Notes: generated from the letters alone by a model not told the origin. Numbered from the stretch's first letter, positions 27,312 through 37,141 are shown. The stretch is 64,000 nt of DNA from CAWJMN01 sp963844055 (GCA_963844055.1 CAWJMN010000001.1:3906001-3970000), one strand, 5' to 3'. Numbers and translations: made by a program.

Positions 27312-28298
27312 CTATCGGAACAGAGGACCATCATCCTCATCCTCGCTGAGGTCGTCATCATCATCCAGTTCACGGTCAGGATGAAGTGGATCATCGGGCG
27401 AAAAGAAAAAGTCGCCCAGACCAAGCGGAACACTTTCTCCGCCGAGGGTGCGACTGCGACGCTTCGCTAAATCCTCAAGGTCGAGCGCCTCAGGACCCAA
27501 GCATTTTTCGAGAGCTTCACGCCATGCGACATCTTTGGCCACCGGATGCGTGGGATCTTGTGCCATACGTTTCATCGCATAGCGAAGCATGGTGATTCCA
27601 TCACGTGGTGAGAAATCTAGCTTCATGCCGTGCGACTGTTGCAGGAACTGAACCGTCATGCCGAGCATTTCGAGATCGGCAAAAGGCAAGTGATATTTGA
27701 GAATGGCCAGTTCATCCTGCTTGTTGGGAAACCCAAGTGCCAACGTCGGCTGTAGCCGGCTGAGGATGTAGTCGGGAATCTCATAAGTTGACTCATCCTG
27801 ATTCATGGTGACACAGCACCGAAAATCTGGATGAGCATGGATGGTGATGCCTGCCACAATCGACTCGACATAGCGACGATGATCAAAAAGCGGAGCCAAA
27901 CTGGCCCATGACTTTTCATTCATTCGGTTACCTTCATCGAGGATGCAAATACCCCCCTTGATCATGGCGGTAACCAGTGGCGACGCGTGATATGCGATCT
28001 TTCCACTTTCGGCCAGAACAGGCGTGACGAGCAAATCTTCGGGACGCGTGTCCGACGTGCATTGATAGATATACAGATCTTGCTTGCGAAGCCGCGCCGC
28101 CGCCATCGCTAGCGCCGTCTTTCCAATTCCCGGCGTACCGATCAGGCGTGGCGTTAGGGGAAGGTTGCGCGGATCCACCACCAGCCAGCAAGCCTGAACC
28201 TGCTGCAAGATTTCTTGTTGGCCAATCCACTCGCTATCGGCCTCATGAGGTTGGCCAAGTTTCAGGTGGACGCCGTCGATATCGATCTGCCGTTGCAT
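27312..28298 (-). CDS. MoxR-type AAA+ ATPase
   Basis: About 328 aa from the ATG at 28298 (MQRQIDIDG); upstream in-frame ATGs would add a poorly conserved extension. Walker A is GTPGIGKTALAMAA, Walker B GGICILDEGNRM, sensor 1 region CCVTMNQDE, and the arginine-containing ILSRLQPTLAL follows as in MoxR/RavA proteins. The C-terminus ends in a strongly acidic tail (DDDDDLSEDEDD). MoxR ATPases act as chaperones that insert cofactors or mature protein complexes, usually with a VWA-domain partner. The following gene (25319-27244) fills that place. Confidence 0.85.
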   Translation of the reverse strand: MQRQIDIDGVHLKLGQPHEADSEWIGQQEILQQVQACWLVVDPRNLPLTPRLIGTPGIGKTALAMAAARLRKQDLYIYQCTSDTRPEDLLVTPVLAESGKIAYHASPLVTAMIKGGICILDEGNRMNEKSWASLAPLFDHRRYVESIVAGITIHAHPDFRCCVTMNQDESTYEIPDYILSRLQPTLALGFPNKQDELAILKYHLPFADLEMLGMTVQFLQQSHGMKLDFSPRDGITMLRYAMKRMAQDPTHPVAKDVAWREALEKCLGPEALDLEDLAKRRSRTLGGESVPLGLGDFFFSPDDPLHPDRELDDDDDLSEDEDDGPLFR

Positions 28299-28568
28299 GC
28301 CAAAAACCATCAGTCCGAAAGGAACTCCGAAGCAAAACCCATCCGTTTTCATCGATGGATAACCGCATCCTACACGTTTGGGCCAAACCCTCCAAGGCTT
28401 ACAGGCTGCATAGCCGTCAAAACCGGATTTTTTCATAAAGCCACCGTGATCGTGCAAGGCAAATTCGCACCAGAACGCCCTGCGATTGCTGACACACAAC
28501 CTAAATTTGCAAAGCCTTTGACCAGGCTTGTTTTCTGTGGCGGTGTTTTTAGCCGGTGGTGACGCACA

Positions 28569-30368
28569 ATGACCTTGGCCCCAATATCCCTGCGACCGAT
28601 CGACCGTGTAGTGACATGGTTGACTTGGGGACTTGTCCTTCTGGGGACTGCCGCTGCGCTATCGCTGAACGTTGCCGACCCAGACCTTTGGGGGCATGTG
28701 CAGTACGGCCAAGACATGCTGAAAGAGGGACTTTCCGCCACCACGACCTATTCCTATACGGGACAAGGCTATCGCTGGATCAATCACGAGATCCTGGCGG
28801 AGCTTTCGCTTGCTATCGCGGCGAACCTGGGGGGCAGCATGGGCCTGATGCTGCTCAAGACGGGCATTGGCCTCGTGATTATGGGCATTTTGCTCGGCCG
28901 ATCGTTGGCGAAGGGGCACGACTTTTTATCAACAACCGTGCCCCTCTTTTTGGTTGCGGCAACGCTGGGGAATTACTTCTGCTTGAGGCCCCAACTAGGC
29001 TCGTACTTATTCTTCACACTGGAACTCGCCTTGCTGGAATGGTGCTTGGCTGGGTGGGGTGCGTCCGATGCACCGTCACTCGCAGAATCCAAATCAACCG
29101 ACCTGCGCAGCCCTCTGGGTTTCATGCGAAGCAGGCTGAAGTACTTGTGGCTGGGACCGATCATCTTTTGCCTCTGGACCAACACCCACGGCGGCTTTTT
29201 GGCTGGCCTAGCGGTTTGGATCGCGCTGCTTGTATTTCGTTCGGGCGAAGCTTGGTTGCGGATTGGCCGTGCCAGCGATGGTCTCATCCTACGCTTAGCG
29301 ATTGTGGCGATGGCATGCGTCCTTGTCACCGTTCTTAATCCGTACGGCGCTGAGTTCTTGACCTGGTTATTTGACGACCTCAAAGTTCCACGTCCAGAGA
29401 TTGTGGAATGGCGTCCGCCTCGACTGGATGATGTGACAAACCTGCCGACGGCAGGGCTTTTGCTACTGACGCTTGCCTGCGCATTCCTGTTCCCCAAGAA
29501 AGACTACACCCAGCTAACCATTCTGGGATTGATTCTCTGGCAGGCGGTTTCGCATGATCGACACGTTCCTTTCTTTGCGATCGCATGCGGATTCTGGATG
29601 CCAACCTGGCTTCAAGAGGCAAAAAACCGTTTTATGGGAACCCATGAAGAGCAGCCGCCAACCTACCTAGCGCAAGTTGGCGTTGCCGCGGGCCTTTTGG
29701 CGGCGATTGTGGGGATGGGCGTCTATCTGTCGCCAAAACTGACGACGGTAAAAGTCGAACGGGACGTCTATCCCGTTCAAGCGGCAGAGTTCATCAGTCA
29801 GCATCATTTGCATGGCCGGATGGTGGTGGCCTTCAATTGGGCGCAGTTCGCGCTCGCTGCTTGGGGAAGACCAGATGCCGAAGGACGCAAGATCGAAGTC
29901 GACATTGATGGTCGCTGTCGTACGGCCTACAGCCAAGCAATGCTGGACCATCACTTGGACTTTTTGCTGGGAGAAGTTCCTGCCAGCGAGCGTTATCGCG
30001 ACGTCGCTTCCGGCCCGTATTTGCCCGAGCTCGTTTTGGAGCAAGGCTCGCCAGACCTAGTGCTTATTTCGCGAGGACAGCCGCACGCCTGCAAGGTGAT
30101 GCGATCACGCGAGAAGGAATGGACATTGCTCTATCGCGATTCTATCGCCGAATTATGGGGCTTTTCTCGCAAATATGCAGATCCGCAAAGTCCGCACTAT
30201 ATCGCAGAGAGCCATCGCGACCTGCGAGATCAACCACAAACGGGAACGGCTACCTGGCCCGCGTTTCCTCAAGGAACGGCCCCTTCGAATCCTGCTGACG
30301 CTAAGACAAAACCCATTGCGGCATTGAAGGCCGCAGGTTTGCAGACACCTACAGAAGTTCACCACTAG
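28569..30368 (+). CDS. Polytopic membrane protein, GT-C-like
   Basis: 599 aa with roughly ten hydrophobic helices in the first 400 residues and a soluble C-terminal part. Between the first two helices there is a DPDLWGHVQYG motif. The acidic DxD-like pair in the first external loop followed by many membrane helices is typical of GT-C glycosyltransferases that use polyprenyl-phosphate sugars. A GT2 gene of the dolichyl-phosphate-sugar synthase type starts 28 bp downstream, which would provide such a donor. The Pro/Ala-rich tail is unusual. The acceptor is unknown, and GT-C activity is inferred from topology and context. Confidence 0.65.
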   Translation: MTLAPISLRPIDRVVTWLTWGLVLLGTAAALSLNVADPDLWGHVQYGQDMLKEGLSATTTYSYTGQGYRWINHEILAELSLAIAANLGGSMGLMLLKTGIGLVIMGILLGRSLAKGHDFLSTTVPLFLVAATLGNYFCLRPQLGSYLFFTLELALLEWCLAGWGASDAPSLAESKSTDLRSPLGFMRSRLKYLWLGPIIFCLWTNTHGGFLAGLAVWIALLVFRSGEAWLRIGRASDGLILRLAIVAMACVLVTVLNPYGAEFLTWLFDDLKVPRPEIVEWRPPRLDDVTNLPTAGLLLLTLACAFLFPKKDYTQLTILGLILWQAVSHDRHVPFFAIACGFWMPTWLQEAKNRFMGTHEEQPPTYLAQVGVAAGLLAAIVGMGVYLSPKLTTVKVERDVYPVQAAEFISQHHLHGRMVVAFNWAQFALAAWGRPDAEGRKIEVDIDGRCRTAYSQAMLDHHLDFLLGEVPASERYRDVASGPYLPELVLEQGSPDLVLISRGQPHACKVMRSREKEWTLLYRDSIAELWGFSRKYADPQSPHYIAESHRDLRDQPQTGTATWPAFPQGTAPSNPADAKTKPIAALKAAGLQTPTEVHH

Positions 30369-30396
30369 TTTTTCATCGTTTAACGAACAAGCTGCT

Positions 30397-31341
30397 ATGA
30401 CCTCTCTCTCTGCCATTCAAGAATTGATTTCCGAAACCGCTGTTCGAAGCCCTGGAACGACGTTTGATCTTTTGGGGCCTCCGTCGCTGGGCCGGGCTGC
30501 AACCGCGACGGAAATGCAGATCATTCAAATCCTTAAACGGGTGGAAGACCTTGACGAATTGATTGGGCGAGCCCTCTCCGAAGATTACAAGCCAGCACCG
30601 GACCCACGTTTTGCCGGACGATACGATTCCATCTTGGGCACGCCGCTTCCGAAGGGATTTTTGCTGAGCGTGGTGATCCCTGTTTACAATGAAGCACGCA
30701 CGATTGCCGAAGTGCTGCGCCGCGTAGAAGCATTGCCGGTCCCTAAAGAAATCATTGTGGTGGATGATTGCAGCACGGATGACACGGTCGACATTTTGAA
30801 GGCCGAGGAAAAACGCCGCGAGCACGAGATCATCTATCAGCCAATCAACCAAGGCAAAGGCGCTGCGCTACGGACCGGATTTCGGCGAGCCAAGGGAGAC
30901 ATCGTGGTGGTGCAGGATGCGGATCTGGAATACAACCCGCAAGATATCCTGCCGCTGCTGCTGCCGATCATCAAGCAGGAAGCGGATGTTGTCTATGGCT
31001 CTCGCTTTCTAGGAAGCAGCTTGCAAGATCCTTCGTGGATTCACCGAGCGGGCAACGCATTTTTGACCAAGGCCTCCAACTATTTGACTGGCCTAACGCT
31101 GACGGATATGGAGACGTGCTACAAGGCATTCCGACGTGACGTCATCGCCAACATGGAAATCCAGCAAAACCGTTTTGGGTTTGAGCCCGAGATTACCGCT
31201 CGTCTCGCACGACGCAAGCATCGGATCGTCGAAGTCCCCATCGGCTATTCGGCACGATCTTATGCCGAGGGGAAGAAGATTGGTGTTAAGGACTTGCTAA
31301 GCACGCTGTACTGCATCGTGCGGTATGGACTGTTTGCGTAG
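30397..31341 (+). CDS. Glycosyltransferase family 2, polyprenyl-phosphate sugar synthase-like
   Basis: 314 aa. An extra N-terminal helical segment of about 80 residues precedes the GT-A domain. Motifs: LSVVIPVYNEARTIAEVL, EIIVVDDCSTDDT, NQGKGAALRTGF, DIVVVQDADLEYNP (the metal-binding DAD), VVYGSRFLG, and CYKAFRRD, as in dolichol-phosphate mannosyl/glucosyltransferases (DPM1, GtrB). There are no C-terminal membrane helices, so it would be soluble or peripheral. It is encoded together with the polytopic protein upstream and likely makes the lipid-linked sugar used there. Confidence 0.85.
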   Translation: MTSLSAIQELISETAVRSPGTTFDLLGPPSLGRAATATEMQIIQILKRVEDLDELIGRALSEDYKPAPDPRFAGRYDSILGTPLPKGFLLSVVIPVYNEARTIAEVLRRVEALPVPKEIIVVDDCSTDDTVDILKAEEKRREHEIIYQPINQGKGAALRTGFRRAKGDIVVVQDADLEYNPQDILPLLLPIIKQEADVVYGSRFLGSSLQDPSWIHRAGNAFLTKASNYLTGLTLTDMETCYKAFRRDVIANMEIQQNRFGFEPEITARLARRKHRIVEVPIGYSARSYAEGKKIGVKDLLSTLYCIVRYGLFA

Positions 31342-31409
31342 TTAACACCGCTGTTATCCAACAACGATGTTGGGATGCGTGCTTAGGATTTATCGCCTAA
31401 GCTCCTGCC

Positions 31410-32999
31410 TTATTTCCGGTTGAACGTTCGCAGTAGCTTTCGCCCCTTGTATAGGCTGTAGACCTCACGAATTCCGAGTGCTCGCCGGGCGCCGCGTGTG
31501 GGTACGAACAAGATGTCTTCGGTGCCAACCACGGCGATACCTGCCAAGTCTTGTCGCTCGGCATGGGCAACCAGGATCTTTTCGCCGAAGAAGTTTCCAA
31601 ACAGTTCAGGGCGAATCTCTTCGAGCCCGGCATCATGCATCCGCCGTTCGAGACGAGCGACCTCAATCTTGCCAGAACGGTTCAGCCGGGCGACTTCGTA
31701 TTCGCGAATCTCTTCATGTTCGGTCTGCCAACCGGCGTAGGTCGCATAGATATCATCCGGCGGCATATCGGCCAGATCGGCTGTGAATGCGTAGGTAAGT
31801 GGGCCTGCGATCCCAATGTTGCTAAAGCTTCGCTCCCCCTCCCCTTCAATCGTGACGACATATGTAAAGCGAAGCAGAAAACATTCCACGGCGTTACTAT
31901 AGCCAGGCCAAAACTGCGTCCGTTGATCGATGAGTTCGCAGTGATGCGGAGGTAGGCCGTACTGCGTCGGCTCTGCCAGCCAAACGGTCAACGCACCTTC
32001 AGCGCGGGCCAGCTTCGTCTTATGTTCCGCAGGAACCTGATCCAAAACCTTCAGCTCTTCGGCATAGGCAAGTGCACGCAAACGCGCAACAGGCTGAGCG
32101 GCCAAACTCACCAAAGCTTCCACGCCGGCTTTCTCGCCCAAACGGGCCAATGCCGCAGCCGCCTCCGTCTTTAGGCGTCGATGCCCCAGCTCCATGAACT
32201 GATACAGCTTTCCAATCGCTTCCTTGGCGCCTAGCATGGCCAGCGTGTGACACAGTGAAACGCCCAGCGCCACGCTTTGCGAAATCTGCTTGCTGAGATC
32301 AATCGCGGAAAGGTTCTCCGCATTCGCCGGGCGTTCCAAACTAGAAAGTCGACCGGTTAGCAAAGAAAGCAACTGAATCAGCTCTGCCTCCTTCTCGGCC
32401 GCAGGATGCTTGCTCACCAGCTTTTTATCTGCGGCATAGTTTGCCAGATCCAAGACCGAGGCCGCCAGCGAATGGTGCTGTAGCGCCGGCCAGATGGCAG
32501 GGAAAATCACCTGCCACGGAACCTCTTTCTTTTGAAAAAGGGGGCTGAGGGCCTGCACCACATTGACATCATCCTCGGGCGGATCATCCACCAGATGTTT
32601 GACCAATCGAGAGAGGTCTTCCTCGCGACCACCAATCGCCAACAGCTCTAGCAATTGGCCACGGGCATGGCAGTGCGGGCCCAGGTAACGATAGAGTTCG
32701 TCCGCCAGTTGGCTGATCGATTCTTGCTCGGCCGGCGTGATTCGTTCCGCTACGGTTTTGGCGCGGGCCGAGGCCTGGGCCTTTTTGGCCAGTTGCACAA
32801 ACCCTGCTTTGAGCCATTCATCTTGCACGGTGGATACCGGTACCGCCACCTTGAGCAACTCTTGCAAGTACTCAATCGCTTCGGGCGTCGTGAACTCTCC
32901 CACCCATGCCGTACGCCGCTGCGCCTTGACGCGCATGGCAGGCTCGTAGCTTTCCAAGCGTGAGAAGTCTTCCAGCAATGCCTGCAGTCGGTCGTTCAT
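31410..32999 (-). CDS. HEAT-like helical repeat hypothetical protein
   Basis: 529 aa, no signal or membrane segment. The first 330 residues are nearly all helical. They include repeats of the HEAT/PBS-lyase type, for example GHRRLKTEAAAALARLGEKAGVEALVSLA. The C-terminal 200 residues form a different mixed domain (LTYAFTADLADMPPDDIYATYAGWQTEHEEI..., LVAHAERQDLAGIAVVGTEDILFVPTR). I do not recognise that domain. A scaffold or chaperone-like role would fit the repeats, but the function is unknown. It is convergent with the GT2 gene. Confidence 0.65.
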   Translation of the reverse strand: MNDRLQALLEDFSRLESYEPAMRVKAQRRTAWVGEFTTPEAIEYLQELLKVAVPVSTVQDEWLKAGFVQLAKKAQASARAKTVAERITPAEQESISQLADELYRYLGPHCHARGQLLELLAIGGREEDLSRLVKHLVDDPPEDDVNVVQALSPLFQKKEVPWQVIFPAIWPALQHHSLAASVLDLANYAADKKLVSKHPAAEKEAELIQLLSLLTGRLSSLERPANAENLSAIDLSKQISQSVALGVSLCHTLAMLGAKEAIGKLYQFMELGHRRLKTEAAAALARLGEKAGVEALVSLAAQPVARLRALAYAEELKVLDQVPAEHKTKLARAEGALTVWLAEPTQYGLPPHHCELIDQRTQFWPGYSNAVECFLLRFTYVVTIEGEGERSFSNIGIAGPLTYAFTADLADMPPDDIYATYAGWQTEHEEIREYEVARLNRSGKIEVARLERRMHDAGLEEIRPELFGNFFGEKILVAHAERQDLAGIAVVGTEDILFVPTRGARRALGIREVYSLYKGRKLLRTFNRK

Positions 33000-33029
33000 A
33001 GCCTCAGCGCTCTACGAAATACATCCATG

Positions 33030-33076
33030 AAAAACAAAAAACCGCAGGGCTCATCCCTAAGTGGAGAGCCCTGCGG
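33030..33076 (-). terminator. Rho-independent terminator of the Gfo/Idh/MocA gene
   Basis: On the minus strand an 11-bp perfect stem (33066-33076 with 33042-33052) is followed by a T-rich run, seen as A-rich 33030-33041 on the plus strand. It lies just after the stop codon of the gene at 33110-34435. Confidence 0.85.
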
Positions 33077-33109
33077 CATCGTAACAACGATCGTTGCCAA
33101 AGCCAATGA

Positions 33110-34435
33110 CTACAGCGTGTAGCCGTTCTTCATCTCTGGCTTGATGATGTGAGCAACTTCAGGAGCGTTCTTGGTAGTTAGATTAGCGGCATCCCACTCA
33201 ATCTTCTTGCCCATTACTTCCTTCTCAGGAGCAGCCCAAACGGCCAAGTTACCCAGCAACACGGTCTCGGTGAGAGGACCAGCGTAGTTCGGGAAGTTGG
33301 ACATCGCTTGTTCGCCACCCTTGATGGCATTGACCCATTCTTCGAAGTGGCCAGGGGACTTCTTGTATTCCACCTTTGGCTTCTCGGCACCGGAGAGCAG
33401 CCAAACTTCACGTTCGGCATAATCGCCAGGAGCGTACAGAGAGTCCTTGTCGCCAACGATCAAGCAACCGCTGGAGGCCAACTCTTTCCCCTTGAGGAGC
33501 GAAGCGTCAACCTTCTTGCCACCGTCATACCACTTGAACGTCAATGGCGCACGGCCGTTACGTTCTGGGTAGTCGATGGTGATTTCAGACCAAGAAGGAT
33601 AGGTTTCCTTGTTGTGGCCCGAGGTGATCGCTTGCAGCGTCGTTGGGTCACGCAGGTCAAGTGCCATGAACGGCATGTTGAGGGTATGGCAAGCCATATC
33701 ACCCAACGCACCGGTTCCGAATGCCCACCAACCACGCCACTTGAAGGGGTGATAAACAGGGTTGAACGGACGCTTTTCAGCTGGGCCGATGAATTCATCC
33801 CAGTGAATGCCCGATGGAACTGGTGGAGTGTCAGTCGGACGGTCGGTCCCTTGTGGCCAAACGGGACGATTGGTCCAAACGTGAACTTCCTTTACCTTGC
33901 CCAGCACGCCGGACTTTACAATCGCAGCAGCTTCACGCAGCGAGTTAGCAGCCGTACCTTGATTGCCCATTTGCGTGGCAACCTTCTTTTCGGCGGCCAG
34001 CGTGGATAGGACGCGTGCTTCGTGCAACGACTTCGTCAAAGGCTTTTGGCAGAAGGCATGCTTGCCCAAACGCAAAGCCATGGCAGCGGCAACGGCGTGC
34101 GTATGGTCAGGCGTGCTGACCGTAACGGCGTCGATGCTCTTTTCCATCTTGTCGAACATCTTGCGGAAGTCGAAGAACTTCTCTGCATCTTCAAAGCGAG
34201 CGCCCTTCTTTTCGAGGCTCGATTCATCGATGTCGCAGATCGCGACCATCTTGCCAAAGCGACCCGCATCATTGGAATCGCTATCTCCCTTGCCGTTCAC
34301 GCCGATGCTGGCGAAACGGATTTCTTCATTAGCGGAAAGGCTGACCTTGGGAGATACCCCACCGGCAACCCAGTAGCCGGCACCGATGGCGGCGGCCGTC
34401 TTTACAAATGTACGACGACTCGATCTACGCGACAT
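33110..34435 (-). CDS. Tat-exported Gfo/Idh/MocA family oxidoreductase
   Basis: About 441 aa from the ATG at 34435, chosen for the AGGAG ribosome-binding site and the twin-arginine signal that follows (SSRRTFVKTAAAIGAGYWVAGG). The NAD-binding fold has IRFASIGVNGKGD, AICDID, STPDHTHAVAAAMAL and the CQKPLTKSLHEA motif (QKP instead of the usual EKP, Lys kept). The C-terminal alpha/beta domain carries HTLNMPFMALDLRDP. Planctomycetes have many of these Tat-exported oxidoreductases, thought to act on sugars or sugar derivatives in the periplasm. The substrate is unknown. Confidence 0.9.
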   Translation of the reverse strand: MSRRSSRRTFVKTAAAIGAGYWVAGGVSPKVSLSANEEIRFASIGVNGKGDSDSNDAGRFGKMVAICDIDESSLEKKGARFEDAEKFFDFRKMFDKMEKSIDAVTVSTPDHTHAVAAAMALRLGKHAFCQKPLTKSLHEARVLSTLAAEKKVATQMGNQGTAANSLREAAAIVKSGVLGKVKEVHVWTNRPVWPQGTDRPTDTPPVPSGIHWDEFIGPAEKRPFNPVYHPFKWRGWWAFGTGALGDMACHTLNMPFMALDLRDPTTLQAITSGHNKETYPSWSEITIDYPERNGRAPLTFKWYDGGKKVDASLLKGKELASSGCLIVGDKDSLYAPGDYAEREVWLLSGAEKPKVEYKKSPGHFEEWVNAIKGGEQAMSNFPNYAGPLTETVLLGNLAVWAAPEKEVMGKKIEWDAANLTTKNAPEVAHIIKPEMKNGYTL

Positions 34436-34696
34436 AAAATCTCTCCTAACGGAACGCAAAGCACAGGTAGAAAAAAATTGGCGACGGCGCATGTAGGGCG
34501 CCACCCCGTAGGTGAAATCCATCTTTCAGAGCGCAGTACCCAAAGCCGACCATCGCCCTCAAGGCGTCTGTAGGCAACTAGGAAGCCATCCCTGACGAGT
34601 TAAAGGTTATCCGAGCCCCCTAAGGATTTCAAACCGGCACTGCCGTTTTTGAAGAAAAATCGGCAAATTCCAGGGTTCTTGCCAGGTTCTCCCAGC

Positions 34697-35101
34697 TTAC
34701 CCCCCCTGCAACTCGGACAGAATGGCTTCGGAGACGTAGATCGGAAGCGTGGGGTGGCAAGCCACCGCCACCGCAATTGCATCAGAGGGGCGAGAGTCGA
34801 TTTCGATAATCTCGCCGTCCCGACGGACCCGCAGCTTCGCATAATAGATGTGGTCTTTCAGGTCGCGAATTTCGACGCTGTCAAGCTCGCCCCCTAATGC
34901 CTCGATGGCGCCCACCAAAAGCTCATGCGTGCGCGGACGTGGCGACACAATTTTTTTGACGCCAGTATCGATGCTTTTGGCTTCAAAAATGCCAATGACA
35001 ATCGGGAACTGCCGTTCGCCATCGACTTCGCGCAAGTAGATAACCTGCTGGTCCGTGATTTCGCTGATGATGATCCGCGACAACTGCATTTGCACCGACA
35101 T
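34697..35101 (-). CDS. Bifunctional nuclease (DUF151/BFN) domain protein
   Basis: 134 aa, nearly all one BFN domain. Family motifs seen are VYLREVDGERQFPIVIGIFEA, RPRTHELL, YYAKLRVRRDGEIIEIDSRPSDAIAVAV and PIYVSEAIL. Proteins of this family include plant and bacterial BFN with reported DNase/RNase activity. Bacterial homologues are widespread and of uncertain physiological role. It is monocistronic here. Confidence 0.9.
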   Translation of the reverse strand: MSVQMQLSRIIISEITDQQVIYLREVDGERQFPIVIGIFEAKSIDTGVKKIVSPRPRTHELLVGAIEALGGELDSVEIRDLKDHIYYAKLRVRRDGEIIEIDSRPSDAIAVAVACHPTLPIYVSEAILSELQGG

Positions 35102-35388
35102 GTTGGCTCTCTCCTACGGACTGCGGATCTACCGAACGACTTACCCCAAAGCACCATGTGTGCGTCCAACCTCCTTGCATTCTAACCGATCCGTGGATTG
35201 CTCTGGCTACCCCAGAAGAATCCTCGAAAGCGCCCTAGCTCCCTGGAATTCTTAGCCAGATTGACAGAATAACATTTCCTGAAAGGGGTTCGTCGGACTA
35301 GAATTTGGGCCTGCGTTCTTCGGTTGCTTGGCCGACAATATTTTCAAGCGATTTTCTTCCAAACACTACTTCGTTTGCCCTGCTACTC

Positions 35389-36330
35389 ATGTCGCGCAAA
35401 GTCATTCTCGACTGTGACCCTGGTATTGATGATGCTGTCGCTATCACGATGGCACTGTTCGACCCTCGCCTAGAGGTCGTCGCCATCACGGCAACCGCGG
35501 GAAATGTTCGCGCAAGCCAAGCGACCGCCAACGTGCAAGCGATTGTGGAACAGCTCGATCCACCCCGCTTTCCACGGCTGGGGGCTGCAGTGGCCAGCGA
35601 TACACAGTCGATTGGAAGCTCCAAGCACCTCTACGGTGAGGATGGGCTGGGAAATGCAGGTTTTGCCGTGTCTCAGCTGGCTCGCCAGCATGCGGCCGAC
35701 AAGATCATTTGCGACGAAGTGCGGGCCGCTTCTGGCGAAATCACGCTAATCTGCCTCGGGCCGCTAACGAACCTCGCCCGAGCTTTGCAACGTGATCCTG
35801 ACTTAGTTGACCACCTGTCTCGCGTTGTCATCATGGGAGGAAGCGCCTCTGGGATTGGCAACGTCACCCCAACGGCCGAATACAACATCCATAGCGATCC
35901 AATCAGCGCTCGGCAGGTCTTTCACTCGGTGGCGCACAAGACGCTGATCCCCCTGGATGTCACCAGCCAGGTGCAGTTTTCGCTCGACTTTTTTGACCAA
36001 CTCCCTAGTGAAGAGTCGCGGGCAGGCCGGTTCTTGCGAAAGGTGGTACCGTTCCTCTTTCGGGCGTACCGGCTGGAACTTGGGCAAGAATGCATTCAGT
36101 TGCCTGATGCTGTCGCGTTGGCGGCAGTGCTACAGCCGGAACTGTTCACCATGCACGACCTGCTAGGCGACGTAGAAACCCAAGGCGAATTGACACTAGG
36201 CCAAACGACGTTCGACCGCCGTTCTAACCGCCCACGGCAGACCAACATGGAGGTCGCCCTAGAAGTTGACGCCATTGCCGTTACGGATACGATCGCCCGC
36301 TGCATTCAAGAGGCAGGCCGCCAAACTTAA
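35389..36330 (+). CDS. Inosine-uridine preferring nucleoside hydrolase
   Basis: 313 aa from the ATG at 35389 (MSRKVILDCDPGIDDA); the in-frame start at 35305 would add an unrelated extension. The N-terminal DCDPGIDDA motif binds the catalytic Ca2+ and ribose. LICLGPLTNLARAL, VVIMGGSASGIGNVTPTAEYNIHSDP and the C-terminal LPDAVALAA (active-site His-position loop) follow the IunH family. It splits ribonucleosides into base and ribose for salvage. It has no signal peptide and is cytoplasmic. Confidence 0.93.
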   Translation: MSRKVILDCDPGIDDAVAITMALFDPRLEVVAITATAGNVRASQATANVQAIVEQLDPPRFPRLGAAVASDTQSIGSSKHLYGEDGLGNAGFAVSQLARQHAADKIICDEVRAASGEITLICLGPLTNLARALQRDPDLVDHLSRVVIMGGSASGIGNVTPTAEYNIHSDPISARQVFHSVAHKTLIPLDVTSQVQFSLDFFDQLPSEESRAGRFLRKVVPFLFRAYRLELGQECIQLPDAVALAAVLQPELFTMHDLLGDVETQGELTLGQTTFDRRSNRPRQTNMEVALEVDAIAVTDTIARCIQEAGRQT

Positions 36331-36652
36331 TGGAAGCTTGGGCGACCTTGATTGGGCCCAGTCGGGCAGACCGGCCTAACGATTGGAAGTTGTGGCACCC
36401 TAGCAATCGCCCACCTCGACTGAGGGGAAAATACTAGGGAATAAAGCGGAAGGGCTCTGCATCTTCTTTAACAGACGCTTGGCGCGTGCGAAATGCTTGA
36501 CTTTGCGTGTTGGGGAGGGTCTACTTGCAGGCCGTTTCCTTCCTTGTTTTCCCACCTGAAATGTCGCCGTTTAACTTCGGTTTAGGCTACTCGGCATTGC
36601 CTGCCGATAGTAGGCGACGTTCTGTCTTTGTTTTAACTCTGGAGACTGCAGA
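36331..36652 (+). other. Intergenic region upstream of the small cytochrome-like gene
   Basis: 322 bp with no supportable gene. It should contain the promoter of 36653-37027. GGAG lies a few bases before that ATG. No strong hairpin was noticed. Confidence 0.5.
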
Positions 36653-37027
36653 ATGAAGAAGCTTGGTTTGTTGGTTGTTGCGCTGTTTGTAGTTGGTTCG
36701 TATTTGGCTGCTCCTGCTCAAGCCATTCCTCCTTTTGCTAAGGCTTTTGCCGGCAAGTATAACGACCCAGCTTTGGCTGACGCTATCAAGGCCGCTGGCT
36801 GCAACGTTTGCCACGATGCAAACAGCAAGAGCAAGAAGGACAAGAACGAATACGGGAAGGCCCTTGCCAAGCACCTGACCAAGGCTGGCTTTGAAAAGGT
36901 GAAGGCTGACGAAGAAGCCTCCAAGAAGTACCTCGAAGAAGGTCTGTCCAAGACCGAAGCCGAGAAGTCCTCGGGCGGCAAGACCTACGGCGAATTGCTG
37001 AAGGAAAAGATGCTGCCAGCCAAGTAG
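36653..37027 (+). CDS. Small secreted mono-heme cytochrome c-like protein
   Basis: 124 aa with a signal peptide (cleavage probably after APAQA). One CxxCH heme-attachment site (CNVCH) stands at about residues 50-54, followed by a very Lys-rich helical region (SKSKKDKNEYGKALAKHLTKAGF). The C-terminal part is also charged (KTYGELLKEKMLPAK). A distal Met ligand could be the Met near the C-terminus, but this is uncertain. The high lysine content and strong terminator suggest a well-expressed small periplasmic electron carrier. The redox partner is unknown. Confidence 0.8.
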   Translation: MKKLGLLVVALFVVGSYLAAPAQAIPPFAKAFAGKYNDPALADAIKAAGCNVCHDANSKSKKDKNEYGKALAKHLTKAGFEKVKADEEASKKYLEEGLSKTEAEKSSGGKTYGELLKEKMLPAK

Positions 37028-37077
37028 TCCTTGGTGGTCCATCAGCTTTAGCGTTCTGCTAACGCACAAAATTAAAG

Positions 37078-37112
37078 GCCCAGCTCTCCATTTAGAGGGC
37101 TGGGCTTTTTTT
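37078..37112 (+). terminator. Rho-independent terminator of the small cytochrome-like gene
   Basis: GCCCAGC at 37078-37084 pairs with GCTGGGC ending at 37105, with extra TCT/AGA pairing inside, followed by seven T. Confidence 0.8.
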
Positions 37113-37141
37113 GTTGGTAGCGGCATCAGACTTGAGAATCA

